A stretch of DNA of 64,000 nucleotides from Desertifilum tharense IPPAS B-1220 (GTDB taxonomy: Bacteria; Cyanobacteriota; Cyanobacteriia; Cyanobacteriales; Desertifilaceae): assembly GCF_001746915.1 (NCBI RefSeq), contig NZ_MJGC01000042.1, positions 1-64,000 on the forward strand, written 5' to 3'. A program made the translations under genes and the position numbers. Below the pieces are notes generated by a model. The model made no database searches. It saw only the letters and a list, made by a program, of their open reading frames with translations, and was not told the DNA's origin. How positions within the stretch are numbered: the stretch's first letter is position 1; every line of letters starts with the position of its first letter. Positions 37,667-45,830 of the stretch are shown one piece after another.

Positions 37667-38125
37667 TTAAAGCGAGAAGTTTTCCTCGTCATCAATTTGC
37701 ACGTCCCAACCCGCCGCCAGCACGTCGGCTAGCATGGCTTCTAAGGCAGCCACATTTAAGTTGCGATGGGTTTGTTCTTGCAAAGGATTAGACAGCGGCA
37801 TCAGGCGTAACAAGCGAGTGTCTTGAACTAAATCAAGATAAGTCGCTTGCTCGGAAGATTGGCGAAGCTCAATATAATCAAAACTATAGACATTGAGGTA
37901 GAGGGTTTGATTGGCCACAATCGTCGCTTGTTGCGGATCGGCAAAGACTTCTCTGACGTAACCCTCACCCTCGCTTTGCAATTGTCCGTCTTCTAAATGA
38001 AAATAGCGGACTCGTCCTAAGTCAGCTAGCAGCCTTTGCATGTCTCGTTTATTAACGATCGCCCCAGTGTTGATAATACACGGAGCCGGGAGCCTTGTGT
38101 TTCCAGGGATTTGATCGTGACTCAT
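37667..38125 (-). CDS. Conserved-looking hypothetical protein, 152 residues
   Basis: Soluble protein without signal peptide or membrane span. The core has RVRYFHLEDGQLQSEGEGYV, LYLNVYSFDYIEL and LRLMPLSNP, with regular strand and helix alternation. The sequence ends with an acidic stretch (QIDDEENFSL). Codon use and length look like a genuine gene, and it resembles proteins I associate only with cyanobacteria, but I cannot assign a family. It is convergent with the DUF2062 gene, 30 bases apart. Confidence 0.6.
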   Translation of the reverse strand: MSHDQIPGNTRLPAPCIINTGAIVNKRDMQRLLADLGRVRYFHLEDGQLQSEGEGYVREVFADPQQATIVANQTLYLNVYSFDYIELRQSSEQATYLDLVQDTRLLRLMPLSNPLQEQTHRNLNVAALEAMLADVLAAGWDVQIDDEENFSL

Positions 38126-38566
38126 AGGGAGAATGCTCTAATCCAAATGTTGTTGTTGCCAAAAAGCATGGTTTGTACTCGCAGCTAACTTCTTTTTTAA
38201 ACTCAAGATTTCCAAAATTCAACCCAATTCATCAACAGACTAGTCGATCGCTCGATCGCCCGATCTCTACCTCAACGATCGGTCTGGGTATACTGATAAG
38301 CCAGTCAGCAATAATTTTGGAAAAATCCGAGTAAAAATTCGGTTATTTCAAGCAGAGCTTGAGAACTTTCGCATACGCAAGTCGTGTGTGAGACAATTTT
38401 ATCTTAAGTCTACTAACCTTTTCTTGCTGGAATCTACTGAATTTCCGCTATCCGATAACTCACAAATTCCTCCTTTATGAGTATGGCTGTTTTTGGAAAG
38501 AGGGCGTTTCAGCCAAAAGGTAGAAACTCTCCGTTATTTTAATTCTCCTGCAATCTTTGGCACGAT
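38126..38566. other. Intergenic region before cobS
   Basis: Holds the divergent upstream regions of the hypothetical gene and cobS. A direct TCGATCGCTCGATCGCCCGATC-like stretch of overlapping palindromes lies near 38243-38265. No B12-box-like core or other riboswitch element was recognised, and no gene-like frame longer than about 20 codons stands out. Confidence 0.5.
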
Positions 38567-39319
38567 ATGTCTAACCCCCTATCCCCCTTTTGGGCTGCAA
38601 TAGCTTTTTATACCTGCTTGCCAGTCCCTCACTCCGAAAAACTGGAGTTTGGAGGCGTTGCCCGTTGGGTGACAGCGATCGGCTTTTTGGTCGGAGGACT
38701 GCTGGGATTGCTGGATATGAGTTTGACCCTTCTGGGTATCCCCGTATTAACTCGGAGTGTTGTCGTCGTTGTCAGTTGGGTCGGCTTAACTGGGGGATTT
38801 CACTTAGATGGCGCAATGGATGCGGCAGATGGGTTAGCAACTACGAATCCTCAGCGGCGGTTAGAGGTAATGGCAGACAGCGTAACGGGGGCATTTGGTG
38901 CGATCGCGGCTGTTGCTATCTTACTCTTGAAAGTGGCGGCATTAACAGATATTAGCGAGCATCGGGGATGGGCGATCGCAGCGGCGGCGGCGTGGGGTCG
39001 CTGGGGGCAAATGCTAGCGATTCTGCGCTACCCCTACCTTAAACCTACGGGTAAAGGTGCGTTTCATCAAGAAGCCATTCAGTCAGTTTGGCATCTCGTC
39101 CCCAGTCTAGTCTTGCTGTTAGGCTTCAGTACGATTGTATTCTGGATTTCGCCGCAGCAGTGGCCTCTAGGGGTGGCAATGGCGCTGGGTGGAAGTGCGA
39201 TCGCCTATTTAACAGGCGCGTGGTTTAACACCCAACTCGGCGGCCATACAGGCGATACCTATGGGGCCGTGGTTGAATGGACAGAAGCGTTACTTTTGGT
39301 CTTTCTTACAATTTTTTAA
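38567..39319 (+). CDS. cobS: Adenosylcobinamide-GDP ribazoletransferase CobS
   Basis: Integral-membrane cobalamin synthase of 250 residues, which joins adenosylcobinamide-GDP and alpha-ribazole in late B12 (or pseudo-B12) synthesis. FHLDGAMDAADGLATT with the following RRLEVMADSVTGAFG is the signature, with Asp residues that bind metal and phosphate. LGGHTGDTYGAVVE near the end is the second conserved motif. Six or so hydrophobic segments are visible. It stands alone, and its 3' end overlaps a convergent WD40 gene by 14 bases. Confidence 0.93.
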   Translation: MSNPLSPFWAAIAFYTCLPVPHSEKLEFGGVARWVTAIGFLVGGLLGLLDMSLTLLGIPVLTRSVVVVVSWVGLTGGFHLDGAMDAADGLATTNPQRRLEVMADSVTGAFGAIAAVAILLLKVAALTDISEHRGWAIAAAAAWGRWGQMLAILRYPYLKPTGKGAFHQEAIQSVWHLVPSLVLLLGFSTIVFWISPQQWPLGVAMALGGSAIAYLTGAWFNTQLGGHTGDTYGAVVEWTEALLLVFLTIF

Positions 39320-40433
39320 GCGATAACTTTTGAAAGGCTTGATACGCTTGGTTAATTTCCTGCATTTTAGCCTTCGCTTGTTCAGAATTATTAAAATCAG
39401 GATGATATTGTTTTGCTAAACGGCGATAAGCGGCCTTAACGTCCTGTCGCGAAGCAGTTGGCGCTACGTCTAAAACATTCCACCATTGAATTGTCACAGT
39501 TCGATTTATAGCCACTAAGGGTTCTTGTACGCCAGCACTGAAAATTTGAATCGATCCGGCAACTTGACCCCCACAAATTAACTGCTTGCCATCCCCACTA
39601 AAGGTTACAGGATAGCGACCCTCAAGTTCCGTTTTTTCTAGCTGACTTCCCCGACGTAAATCCCACAGAAAAACCTCATTTCGACTCGCACTTGCCAGAA
39701 AATTGCCATCCGGACTTAAAGCTACTGAAAAAACACCCGCCGAGTGACCTTTCAAAGTTCCTAATAATTTTCCAGTTGAGAGTTGCCAAATCTTCACCGT
39801 TTGGTCGGCACTGCCGCTAATAATCAACTTACCATTAGGGCTAATTGCTACAGATAGAACCCAACCTTGATGTCCTGCTAAAATCTTATACGTTTGATAG
39901 CTTTGCAAGCTCCAAAGGCGCAGGGTATTGTCCGAACTCCCGCTGACTAACGTTTCGCCATTGGGGGAAACCCCAAGCGCCATCACGGCTGAACCATGTC
40001 CATTTAAGGTGTGAATCGCCTGACCTGTTAGCAGATTCCATAGGCGAATCTTGCGATCGGCACTAGCACTCATTAAGGTTTTGCGATCGGGACTAAAGGC
40101 TAGGGAAAAAACATAACTTGAATGACTAAACGGTCGATCGAGATAGAAAAAAGTTCGATAAATTTTATGATTCTTGAGATTCCAACTCGCGACCTTCCCG
40201 CCTAAATCTGCACTCGCCAGTAAAGGATAGTCGGGACTAAAAGCAACGGCATAAACGGCTTGAGCATGACCGCATAGGGTATAGCTTAATTGATGGGTTT
40301 GTAAATTCCACAAGCCAATGGTTCGATCTTTACTTGCTGTGGCTAGCGTCCGACCATCGGGACTGACAGAAATTGCATTAATTGGCTCTGAATGACCTGG
40401 TATTGTCTTGACAAATTGCCAAGGATGACTCAT
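39306..40433 (-). CDS. WD40 repeat protein with C-terminal J-domain
   Basis: Protein of 375 residues. Residues about 8-300 hold seven WD40-type units, seen as GH...DGxxLxTASxDxxIxLW blocks such as HSEPINAISVSPDGRTLATA. Residues about 315-370 are a J-domain with WWNVLDVAPTASRQDVKAAY and QYHPD, so the HPD tripeptide needed to stimulate DnaK ATPase is present. The J-domain being last is unusual. It may bring DnaK/Hsp70 to partners bound by the propeller; that is inference. A close relative lies 99 bases upstream on the same strand. Confidence 0.85.
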   Translation of the reverse strand: MSHPWQFVKTIPGHSEPINAISVSPDGRTLATASKDRTIGLWNLQTHQLSYTLCGHAQAVYAVAFSPDYPLLASADLGGKVASWNLKNHKIYRTFFYLDRPFSHSSYVFSLAFSPDRKTLMSASADRKIRLWNLLTGQAIHTLNGHGSAVMALGVSPNGETLVSGSSDNTLRLWSLQSYQTYKILAGHQGWVLSVAISPNGKLIISGSADQTVKIWQLSTGKLLGTLKGHSAGVFSVALSPDGNFLASASRNEVFLWDLRRGSQLEKTELEGRYPVTFSGDGKQLICGGQVAGSIQIFSAGVQEPLVAINRTVTIQWWNVLDVAPTASRQDVKAAYRRLAKQYHPDFNNSEQAKAKMQEINQAYQAFQKLSLKKL

Positions 40434-40446
40434 AAATAGGGGGGAG

Positions 40447-40470
40447 TAAAAAGGACAGGCTGAGACTGTC
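40447..40470 (-). terminator. Likely terminator between the WD40-J genes
   Basis: On the - strand GACAG and CTGTC flank a 7-base loop, followed by a run of five T. It lies about 60 bases after the upstream WD40-J gene and just before the next one, so the two may be transcribed separately. Confidence 0.5.
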
Positions 40471-40532
40471 TTAACATGATTCTTCAGAAATGGGTAGGCT
40501 GGAGAAACGATCGTTCAAATTCACTCCAGCCC

Positions 40533-42296
40533 TCAACAATCTTTGGCGCGAAATTGGCGATAAGCCTGATTAATTGCTTGCATTTTTAATTTGGCTTGGG
40601 TGGAAGAATTCAAGTCGGGATGATACTGTCGCGCCAGATGCCGATAGGCTTGTTTCACCCGATCGGGGGTTGCAGTTTGTTCAACGCCGAGTACCTCCCA
40701 CCATTGATGCAATTCTGGCGATCGCTGGCGGTATTTTGAGGGGTTAAAGCCCGGTTGCCAAAGCTTTAAATTTCTGCCTTTGCCCCCACTGAGGAGCGTT
40801 AAACCTTCAGGAAAAAAGGCTACCGGATCGAAACCTTCTAGGGTATCTAATAATTCGCCAGTTTCCACTTGCCAAAGCTGAATTTTCCCCTTCGGCCCAG
40901 CGCTAGCTAAAAGGTCGCTGTTGGGTGAAAAAGCCACAGAAAGAATTGTATGAGCATGGTTGAAGGTTCGGAGTAATTCTCCGGTTTGCAAATTCCACAG
41001 GTTAACGCTTTTATCGGTACTGCCGCTAGCCAACCAAAGCCCGTTAGGACTAACTGCAACCGTTGTCACCCACCCCGAATGCTCGCGGAGAGTGTGTAGG
41101 GTTTGAGCGTTCTTTAACGACCAAATTTTAACGGTTTTGTCGGCGCTACCACTGACCAGGAATTGACCTTCTGGACTAATGGCGATCGCATTGACGCTAT
41201 CCTCATGACCCTGTAGGGTTCGCAACCCCCTTCCCGACTTTAAATCCCATAACCGAATAGTCCGGTCTGCACTGGCGCTGACTAAGGTTTTGCTGTCGGG
41301 TGTAATAGCCAGAGCATAGATAACGCTAGCATGACTTTCAGCAGTTTCAGGATAAAAGAAACTCTTGAGCAACGTCTGAGTCGCCAAGTTCCAACTGTTA
41401 ATCTGATAGCGATTTTCCCGATTGCCACCAGCACTCACGACAATGCCTTGTTGAGAACTGACCGCCACCGCCAAGACTTCCTGGGAATGACCGTAAAACG
41501 AATAAGTACAAGTGCCTGTTGCTACATTCCACAAACTGACTGAACCATCTTGATGACCTGTGGCTAATCGTTGACCGTCTTCACTCAGAGAAACCGAATT
41601 CAGCGGGGCAGCATGGGTTTTGAGCGTTTGAAGGCACTGCCAGGTTGTAGAAGTTTGGGAAGTCATCGGACTCGGTAGAGATGGGGTGGTTCTCCATTGT
41701 GCCTGAAGACTTTCCTGCCAGGAGTGAATTTCTTGTTGAAGTGCGGCAAATTCTTCTTGAAGTTCCAACTCCGCAAACTTTTGTAACCATTGCCATTCCG
41801 CATATTCACTATCCAGTTCTAGCAAGGCTTCCTGATAGGCGGTTTGCTGGTTGATTTGGTCGTGCCACTGCGTCGCCATCCGTTCAAATAATTGAAAAGG
41901 CGCTTCGCCACCATTTCCAGTATCCAACAGTTTCAAAAGCCCATAAACGGCTAATCCCACAACGCTTCCGCCTAGGGTAATCGGAAGAATGCCTAACTGA
42001 ACGGCTGTTCCTTGAAATGCGAGTCCCACGCCACCCAGTTGAATCGAAAGGGTTGCGCCACTCAATCCCCCAACTCCAGCAGCGAGGAGGGCGGTTGGAT
42101 CTCCGGCAAGGGTGGCTTCAAAAATACCATAGGATGCGGCAGCGATCGCACCTCCTGCCATTGCAAACGGAGTCATCCCCATCTTAATTGCAGTGCCGCT
42201 AAAGGCTAGCCCAGCATTCCCGTAGGCAATATTAATTACAGTCCCCGCAACCGTACCACTGCCGATCCATCCTGCACCGATACTTGGATTTTGCAT
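40533..42296 (-). CDS. WD40 repeat protein with glycine-rich membrane-like head and C-terminal J-domain
   Basis: Protein of 587 residues. Residues 1-125 are glycine- and alanine-rich and hydrophobic, with two copies of a ~34-residue unit (26-59 and 88-121; GNAGLAFSGTAIKMG and GGVGLAFQGTAVQLG) that could pack as membrane helices. Residues 140-200 look like a coiled coil (rich in Glu, Gln, Leu). About seven WD40 units fill residues 215-510. A J-domain ends the protein, with QYHPD intact. The call from motifs is firm; the role (membrane-linked DnaK adaptor) is inference. Confidence 0.85.
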   Translation of the reverse strand: MQNPSIGAGWIGSGTVAGTVINIAYGNAGLAFSGTAIKMGMTPFAMAGGAIAAASYGIFEATLAGDPTALLAAGVGGLSGATLSIQLGGVGLAFQGTAVQLGILPITLGGSVVGLAVYGLLKLLDTGNGGEAPFQLFERMATQWHDQINQQTAYQEALLELDSEYAEWQWLQKFAELELQEEFAALQQEIHSWQESLQAQWRTTPSLPSPMTSQTSTTWQCLQTLKTHAAPLNSVSLSEDGQRLATGHQDGSVSLWNVATGTCTYSFYGHSQEVLAVAVSSQQGIVVSAGGNRENRYQINSWNLATQTLLKSFFYPETAESHASVIYALAITPDSKTLVSASADRTIRLWDLKSGRGLRTLQGHEDSVNAIAISPEGQFLVSGSADKTVKIWSLKNAQTLHTLREHSGWVTTVAVSPNGLWLASGSTDKSVNLWNLQTGELLRTFNHAHTILSVAFSPNSDLLASAGPKGKIQLWQVETGELLDTLEGFDPVAFFPEGLTLLSGGKGRNLKLWQPGFNPSKYRQRSPELHQWWEVLGVEQTATPDRVKQAYRHLARQYHPDLNSSTQAKLKMQAINQAYRQFRAKDC

Positions 42297-42385
42297 GGGC
42301 GAATGAGTGATATTTAGCTCAGTTTAGCCCGAATGCCAAAAATCTTCACCTAGGATATGGATAACGAGGTCGAGGGGTTGAATCG

Positions 42386-43120
42386 TTAATCCCCCTGATT
42401 TTGGGGTTCCTGCTGTTTAAGTAGTTCGGGTAAAGGCAGTCCATATTCTGAAGCAATAGCTTCAGGGGGTTTTTGTCGCGTTGGCGATCGCAAATACTCG
42501 CCTGTATGAACTCGCGGGCTAGGTTTCATCTTATGCGGAATCGTGTAATAGCGGTGCGTTTGTTGGGTAATTCCCCGTTCAGCTAAGGATTCGTTGGCAA
42601 TTTTTTTCCGCAGTTTAATAATCGCATCAAGGATTGTTTCAGGACGAGGAGGACAACCCGGAATGTAAACATCAATGGGTAATAGTTTATCTGCCCCTCG
42701 AACTGCTGTATAAGAGTCGGCACTAAACATTCCCCCTGTAATCATACAAGCCCCCATTGCCATCACATATTTAGGTTCTGGCATCTGTTCGTATAAACGC
42801 ATCGTGGGACCCGACATTTTAATGTTGAGAGTACCTGCCAAAATAATCAGGTCTGCTTGGCGAGGACTTGCACGAGGAATTAATCCAAAGCGGTCGAAAT
42901 CAAAACGGGAACCAATTAAAGCGGCAAATTCAATAAAACAACAGGCTGTCCCATACATTAGCGGCCATAAGCTGGAAAGTCGCGCCCAATTGTAGAGATC
43001 GTCAACAGTGGTGAGAATAATATTTTCTGAAAGTTGTTCGGTAACTTCAGGGCGTTTTGAGGGAAAAGCAATAGATTCTTCGCGAGCAGCGGGGTTAGAA
43101 GAGGGAGGATTAGTATCCAT
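42386..43120 (-). CDS. ndhK: NDH-1 subunit NdhK
   Basis: Iron-sulfur subunit of the NAD(P)H dehydrogenase-like complex, 244 residues. Ligands of cluster N2 are seen in [25 protein letters not shown] and [10 protein letters not shown]. The complex works in the thylakoid membrane in respiration and cyclic electron flow, with ferredoxin as the main donor in cyanobacteria. The usual cyanobacterial order is ndhC-ndhK-ndhJ, but neither ndhC nor ndhJ flanks this gene. Length is typical. It may be a relocated or an extra copy. Confidence 0.93.
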   Translation of the reverse strand: MDTNPPSSNPAAREESIAFPSKRPEVTEQLSENIILTTVDDLYNWARLSSLWPLMYGTACCFIEFAALIGSRFDFDRFGLIPRASPRQADLIILAGTLNIKMSGPTMRLYEQMPEPKYVMAMGACMITGGMFSADSYTAVRGADKLLPIDVYIPGCPPRPETILDAIIKLRKKIANESLAERGITQQTHRYYTIPHKMKPSPRVHTGEYLRSPTRQKPPEAIASEYGLPLPELLKQQEPQNQGD

Positions 43121-43522
43121 GATTCGACGATAGAGTTTCTATCTTGTTTGTTGACAAACTTTATCAGCTTTTTTCTGGGTCACTGCTCTACCCCCAGCAA
43201 TACTTTAAGTTAACTTCCTTTGTTGTGCGAGCTAACTAGAGACAAATCAATCTAAGAATTATCTGTTATCAAGGTTAAAGAGATTGTATAACTCAACCTT
43301 GCTCTTGGCTCGGCTGAGGTGTAGTTATCGTTACAGGCAATTTTAATTAATCGTTATGACTTTAGGGCAAGAGAACCTATTCTTGAGACAGACGCTTGAT
43401 AGACCAGCGATTATTATTCTGGACTCAATCCTAAGAAGAAGGTTCGACTTTAAGAGCGACCCTCTATTTTCAAATTGTAAAAAGGCACGCTATTTAACGT
43501 CCTGCAAGGTCAATTAAATTTT
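43121..43522. other. Intergenic region between ndhK and pentapeptide gene
   Basis: A divergent promoter region of about 400 bases for ndhK (-) and the pentapeptide-repeat gene (+). It is A+T-rich. No convincing promoter pair, RNA gene or repeat was identified by eye. Confidence 0.5.
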
Positions 43523-43930
43523 ATGGACTCCCAAGATATCTATCAGCGGTATTGTGCAGGCGATCGCGATTTCAGAGGATGGGATTTGTCGGGCATAAAT
43601 TTAAGTAAAATCAACTTATCTCAAGCCGATTTGTCTCAGGCAAATTTAAGCAAAGCTAGACTCAGTGGAGCCAACCTTAGTCAGGTTAATTTAACTCAGG
43701 CAAACCTCAAGAGTGCCGATCTTTGCGATGCCGATCTGAGGGGGGCCGATCTCACGGATGCCGATCTCAAATCTGCCTTTCTTTTACGAGCAAAATTGAC
43801 GGATAGTAAGTTAGAGGGAACAAACTTAAAATGGGCTTCTTTAATGCAGGTTACTCCGAGTAATATTGACTTGAGTAAGGCAATTATTGGCGGAACGATT
43901 ATGCCACTGGGATATTCATCGGGTTACTAA
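43523..43930 (+). CDS. Pentapeptide-repeat protein
   Basis: Protein of 135 residues with about seventeen consecutive A(D/N)LxX pentapeptides from residue 23 on (for example ADLSQANLSKARLSGANLSQ), which fold as a right-handed quadrilateral beta helix. The first ~20 residues (DIYQRYCAGDRDFRGWDLSG) form a short cap. Many cyanobacteria carry numerous such proteins; cellular roles are mostly unknown. A hairpin with weak T-run lies 34 bases downstream. Confidence 0.88.
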   Translation: MDSQDIYQRYCAGDRDFRGWDLSGINLSKINLSQADLSQANLSKARLSGANLSQVNLTQANLKSADLCDADLRGADLTDADLKSAFLLRAKLTDSKLEGTNLKWASLMQVTPSNIDLSKAIIGGTIMPLGYSSGY

Positions 43931-43961
43931 TCATTCTTTGTTGAATTGAGCTTATCTTCCC

Positions 43962-43996
43962 TTGGGGTACATTTCAAACTGTACCCCTTAATTTAT
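43962..43996 (+). terminator. Hairpin between convergent genes
   Basis: GGGGTAC and GTACCCC (43964-43987) pair around a 10-base loop, followed by TTAATTT. Plausible terminator for the pentapeptide gene, and possibly for the convergent gene too; the T-run is weak. Confidence 0.5.
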
Positions 43997-44018
43997 CGTT
44001 CGGATTGTCTTAAAATTT

Positions 44019-44306
44019 TTAATATACAGATTCCTGAAGTTCAGGTTCATCTAAAACAATGGTAGTTTCTGGCCCAACTCTACCCATTTCGGGTTCGGGC
44101 CCCAGTTCCATTTCAATAACATAAGTCCATAGACCCGAATCTGGTCGGCATTTTTTAATCGTTCCTTTTCCTCCTAAAAATAAAACTTGCTGATTTTGAC
44201 GGTATTTGGGGGCTGACATTTTTAAAGGAAGCTTTTTTTTAACCGGATTTCCGAAATAGCGATCGCTCTGCTTATGGGCTTGATATTTTTTCATTGAATG
44301 CGGCAT
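44019..44306 (-). CDS. Hypothetical protein, 95 residues
   Basis: Small basic N-terminus (about 40 residues with many Lys), then a beta-rich segment, APKYRQNQQVLFLGGKGTIK and WTYVIEMELGPEPEMGRVGP, which looks like a small KOW/SH3-type barrel. The C-terminus is acidic. Codon use and the presence of a plausible ribosome site (AGGAGACTACC before ATG) support a real gene. No function known. Confidence 0.55.
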   Translation of the reverse strand: MPHSMKKYQAHKQSDRYFGNPVKKKLPLKMSAPKYRQNQQVLFLGGKGTIKKCRPDSGLWTYVIEMELGPEPEMGRVGPETTIVLDEPELQESVY

Positions 44307-44635
44307 ATAAGGTAGTCTCCTGAAGCGTGTAAAAATCAGAAATCGCTCTGAGATGAAAGACTGAAAATCAAGATTTGCATAAATAAATAGACCCTAATAC
44401 ATTCGCTTAGATAAGGGGCAAATGCTTCTACCAAGAGTTGAAGTTAAAATAAGAGATTCTAAATCTTAGGGATGGGAAATATCTAACAGGTGCCTGTAAT
44501 CTCTTTCACTAAGAAAGCTGATTGACTAACAAAACTACTGAAAAGCCTATACTGTTGTAAATTAGATTAGCGTTAGCGAAACCTAACAGCAGCCAGGGTT
44601 GTGTTGGGCTTCGGATCTCAACCTCGTTTCTTGTC
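44307..44635. other. Intergenic region
   Basis: Upstream region of the 95-residue hypothetical gene plus the 3' flank of the SDR gene. An 80-codon - strand frame at 44509-44751 overlaps the SDR terminator and SDR 3' end and does not look like a gene. Nothing else recognised. Confidence 0.5.
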
Positions 44636-44671
44636 CAAAAAACAAGCTGCTCTGGAGGAACCCAAAGCAGC
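44636..44671 (-). terminator. Rho-independent terminator of the SDR gene
   Basis: On the - strand a 10-base-pair stem GCTGCTTTGG/CCAGAGCAGC with a 6-base loop (44646-44671 on the map) is followed by TTGTTTTTTGG. It lies 25 bases after the SDR stop. Confidence 0.85.
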
Positions 44672-44695
44672 CTTATCCAGTAAAGATTAAAGAAT

Positions 44696-45763
44696 TCATT
44701 GAGATTTGGGCGCGACCATTTCAGCGCGATCGCCTTCAGCTTCCTGAGCAAATTGATTGTTCTGTTGGGCAGCGCGATCGCTCAAAACAGTTAACCAAGA
44801 GGGCGACCAAGCCGAATGGCTATCTTTACCCAAAGCCCGGTTCGTGCCAATTCCCCCAGGCGCTGGTAACAAGCGATTAACCCAACTTAACAGGTTAGCT
44901 GTAATCCCAGGGAAAAGACCGTGAAACCTCGTCGCAACTTGGGCGGGAAGCGACAGAATAATTTCTGCATCGCCTCGTCTCAACGCTGCAATAATTTGGC
45001 GGGCGGCTCGTTCTGCGCTGAGGGAGACAAACGGTAACGAGTCGCTAATGCTAAACCAGGCGTACTCCTGGCGATGCTGACCTTTGAATAGAGCATTATG
45101 TTGACTGCCTGTGCGGAGCAAACCCGGACAGACGGTTGTTACTTTCACCCCATCCTTGGCTAATTCTGCTCGCATTCCTTCCGATAAACCCGTTAAAGCA
45201 AACTTGCTGGCGCAGTAGGGTGACAGATGGGGGACGCTAACCTTACCGCCAATGGAAGAGATATTCACGATCCGACCGGCTTGGCGCTGACGCATTTCTG
45301 GCAAAACGGCTAGGGTTGTGTAGAGCGGGGCCCAGAAATGTATATTCATCGCCTCTTGATAGTCTTCGAGGTTCATCTCTTCAATTGGCCCGACTTGAAT
45401 TGCTCCAGCATTATTAATGAGGATGTCGATTTTCCCAAAGCGATCGCGCGCTTGCTGGATCGCCTGTTCGACTTGAAGGCGATCGCCTAGATCGCAAGGG
45501 ATGGCTAGCACTTCACCCCCCTGTTGTTCGAGTTCGGTTGTGGCTCGCAAGAGTTCGTCGCGATCGCGGGCGCAAATGGCTAAACGCGCTCCGGCTTGCG
45601 TCAGTTGGCGGGCCATCACCAACCCAAGACCCCGCGAACCTCCTGTCAGCAGAATGGTTTTACCCTGAAGGCTGTACGTCCATTCTCGCCATAAGCGATA
45701 GATGGCTTGTCCAATCCACAGGAGCGCGATGCTGCCTAAGAGAAAGGGGAGTAAATTATTCAT
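44696..45763 (-). CDS. Membrane-anchored short-chain dehydrogenase/reductase
   Basis: NAD(P)-dependent SDR of 355 residues. A hydrophobic N-terminal segment (LLPFLLGSIALLWIGQAIY) probably anchors it to a membrane. ILLTGGSRGLGLVMARQL is the TGxxxGxG cofactor motif, INNAGAIQVG is the NNAG motif, and the catalytic Ser, Tyr and Lys are in NISSIGG and YCASKFALT. The tail beyond residue 270 is longer than classical SDRs and Gln/Glu-rich at the end. The ATG at 45763 (MNNLLPFLL) is preferred to 45793. Substrate unknown. Confidence 0.85.
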   Translation of the reverse strand: MNNLLPFLLGSIALLWIGQAIYRLWREWTYSLQGKTILLTGGSRGLGLVMARQLTQAGARLAICARDRDELLRATTELEQQGGEVLAIPCDLGDRLQVEQAIQQARDRFGKIDILINNAGAIQVGPIEEMNLEDYQEAMNIHFWAPLYTTLAVLPEMRQRQAGRIVNISSIGGKVSVPHLSPYCASKFALTGLSEGMRAELAKDGVKVTTVCPGLLRTGSQHNALFKGQHRQEYAWFSISDSLPFVSLSAERAARQIIAALRRGDAEIILSLPAQVATRFHGLFPGITANLLSWVNRLLPAPGGIGTNRALGKDSHSAWSPSWLTVLSDRAAQQNNQFAQEAEGDRAEMVAPKSQ

Positions 45764-45830
45764 AGGGAGAGTGGCCAACGATGACGCCCTCATCCTAGGA
45801 AGCGCAGAACGGGCTATCCTCTAGCTCAGG

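Noticed and set aside
38126..38566. Possible cobalamin riboswitch before cobS
   Set aside because: Position would suit, but no B12-box-like core was found by eye. A covariance-model search (Rfam cobalamin) would decide.
44509..44751. 80-codon - strand frame
   Set aside because: It runs through the SDR terminator hairpin and overlaps the SDR 3' end. Not gene-like.
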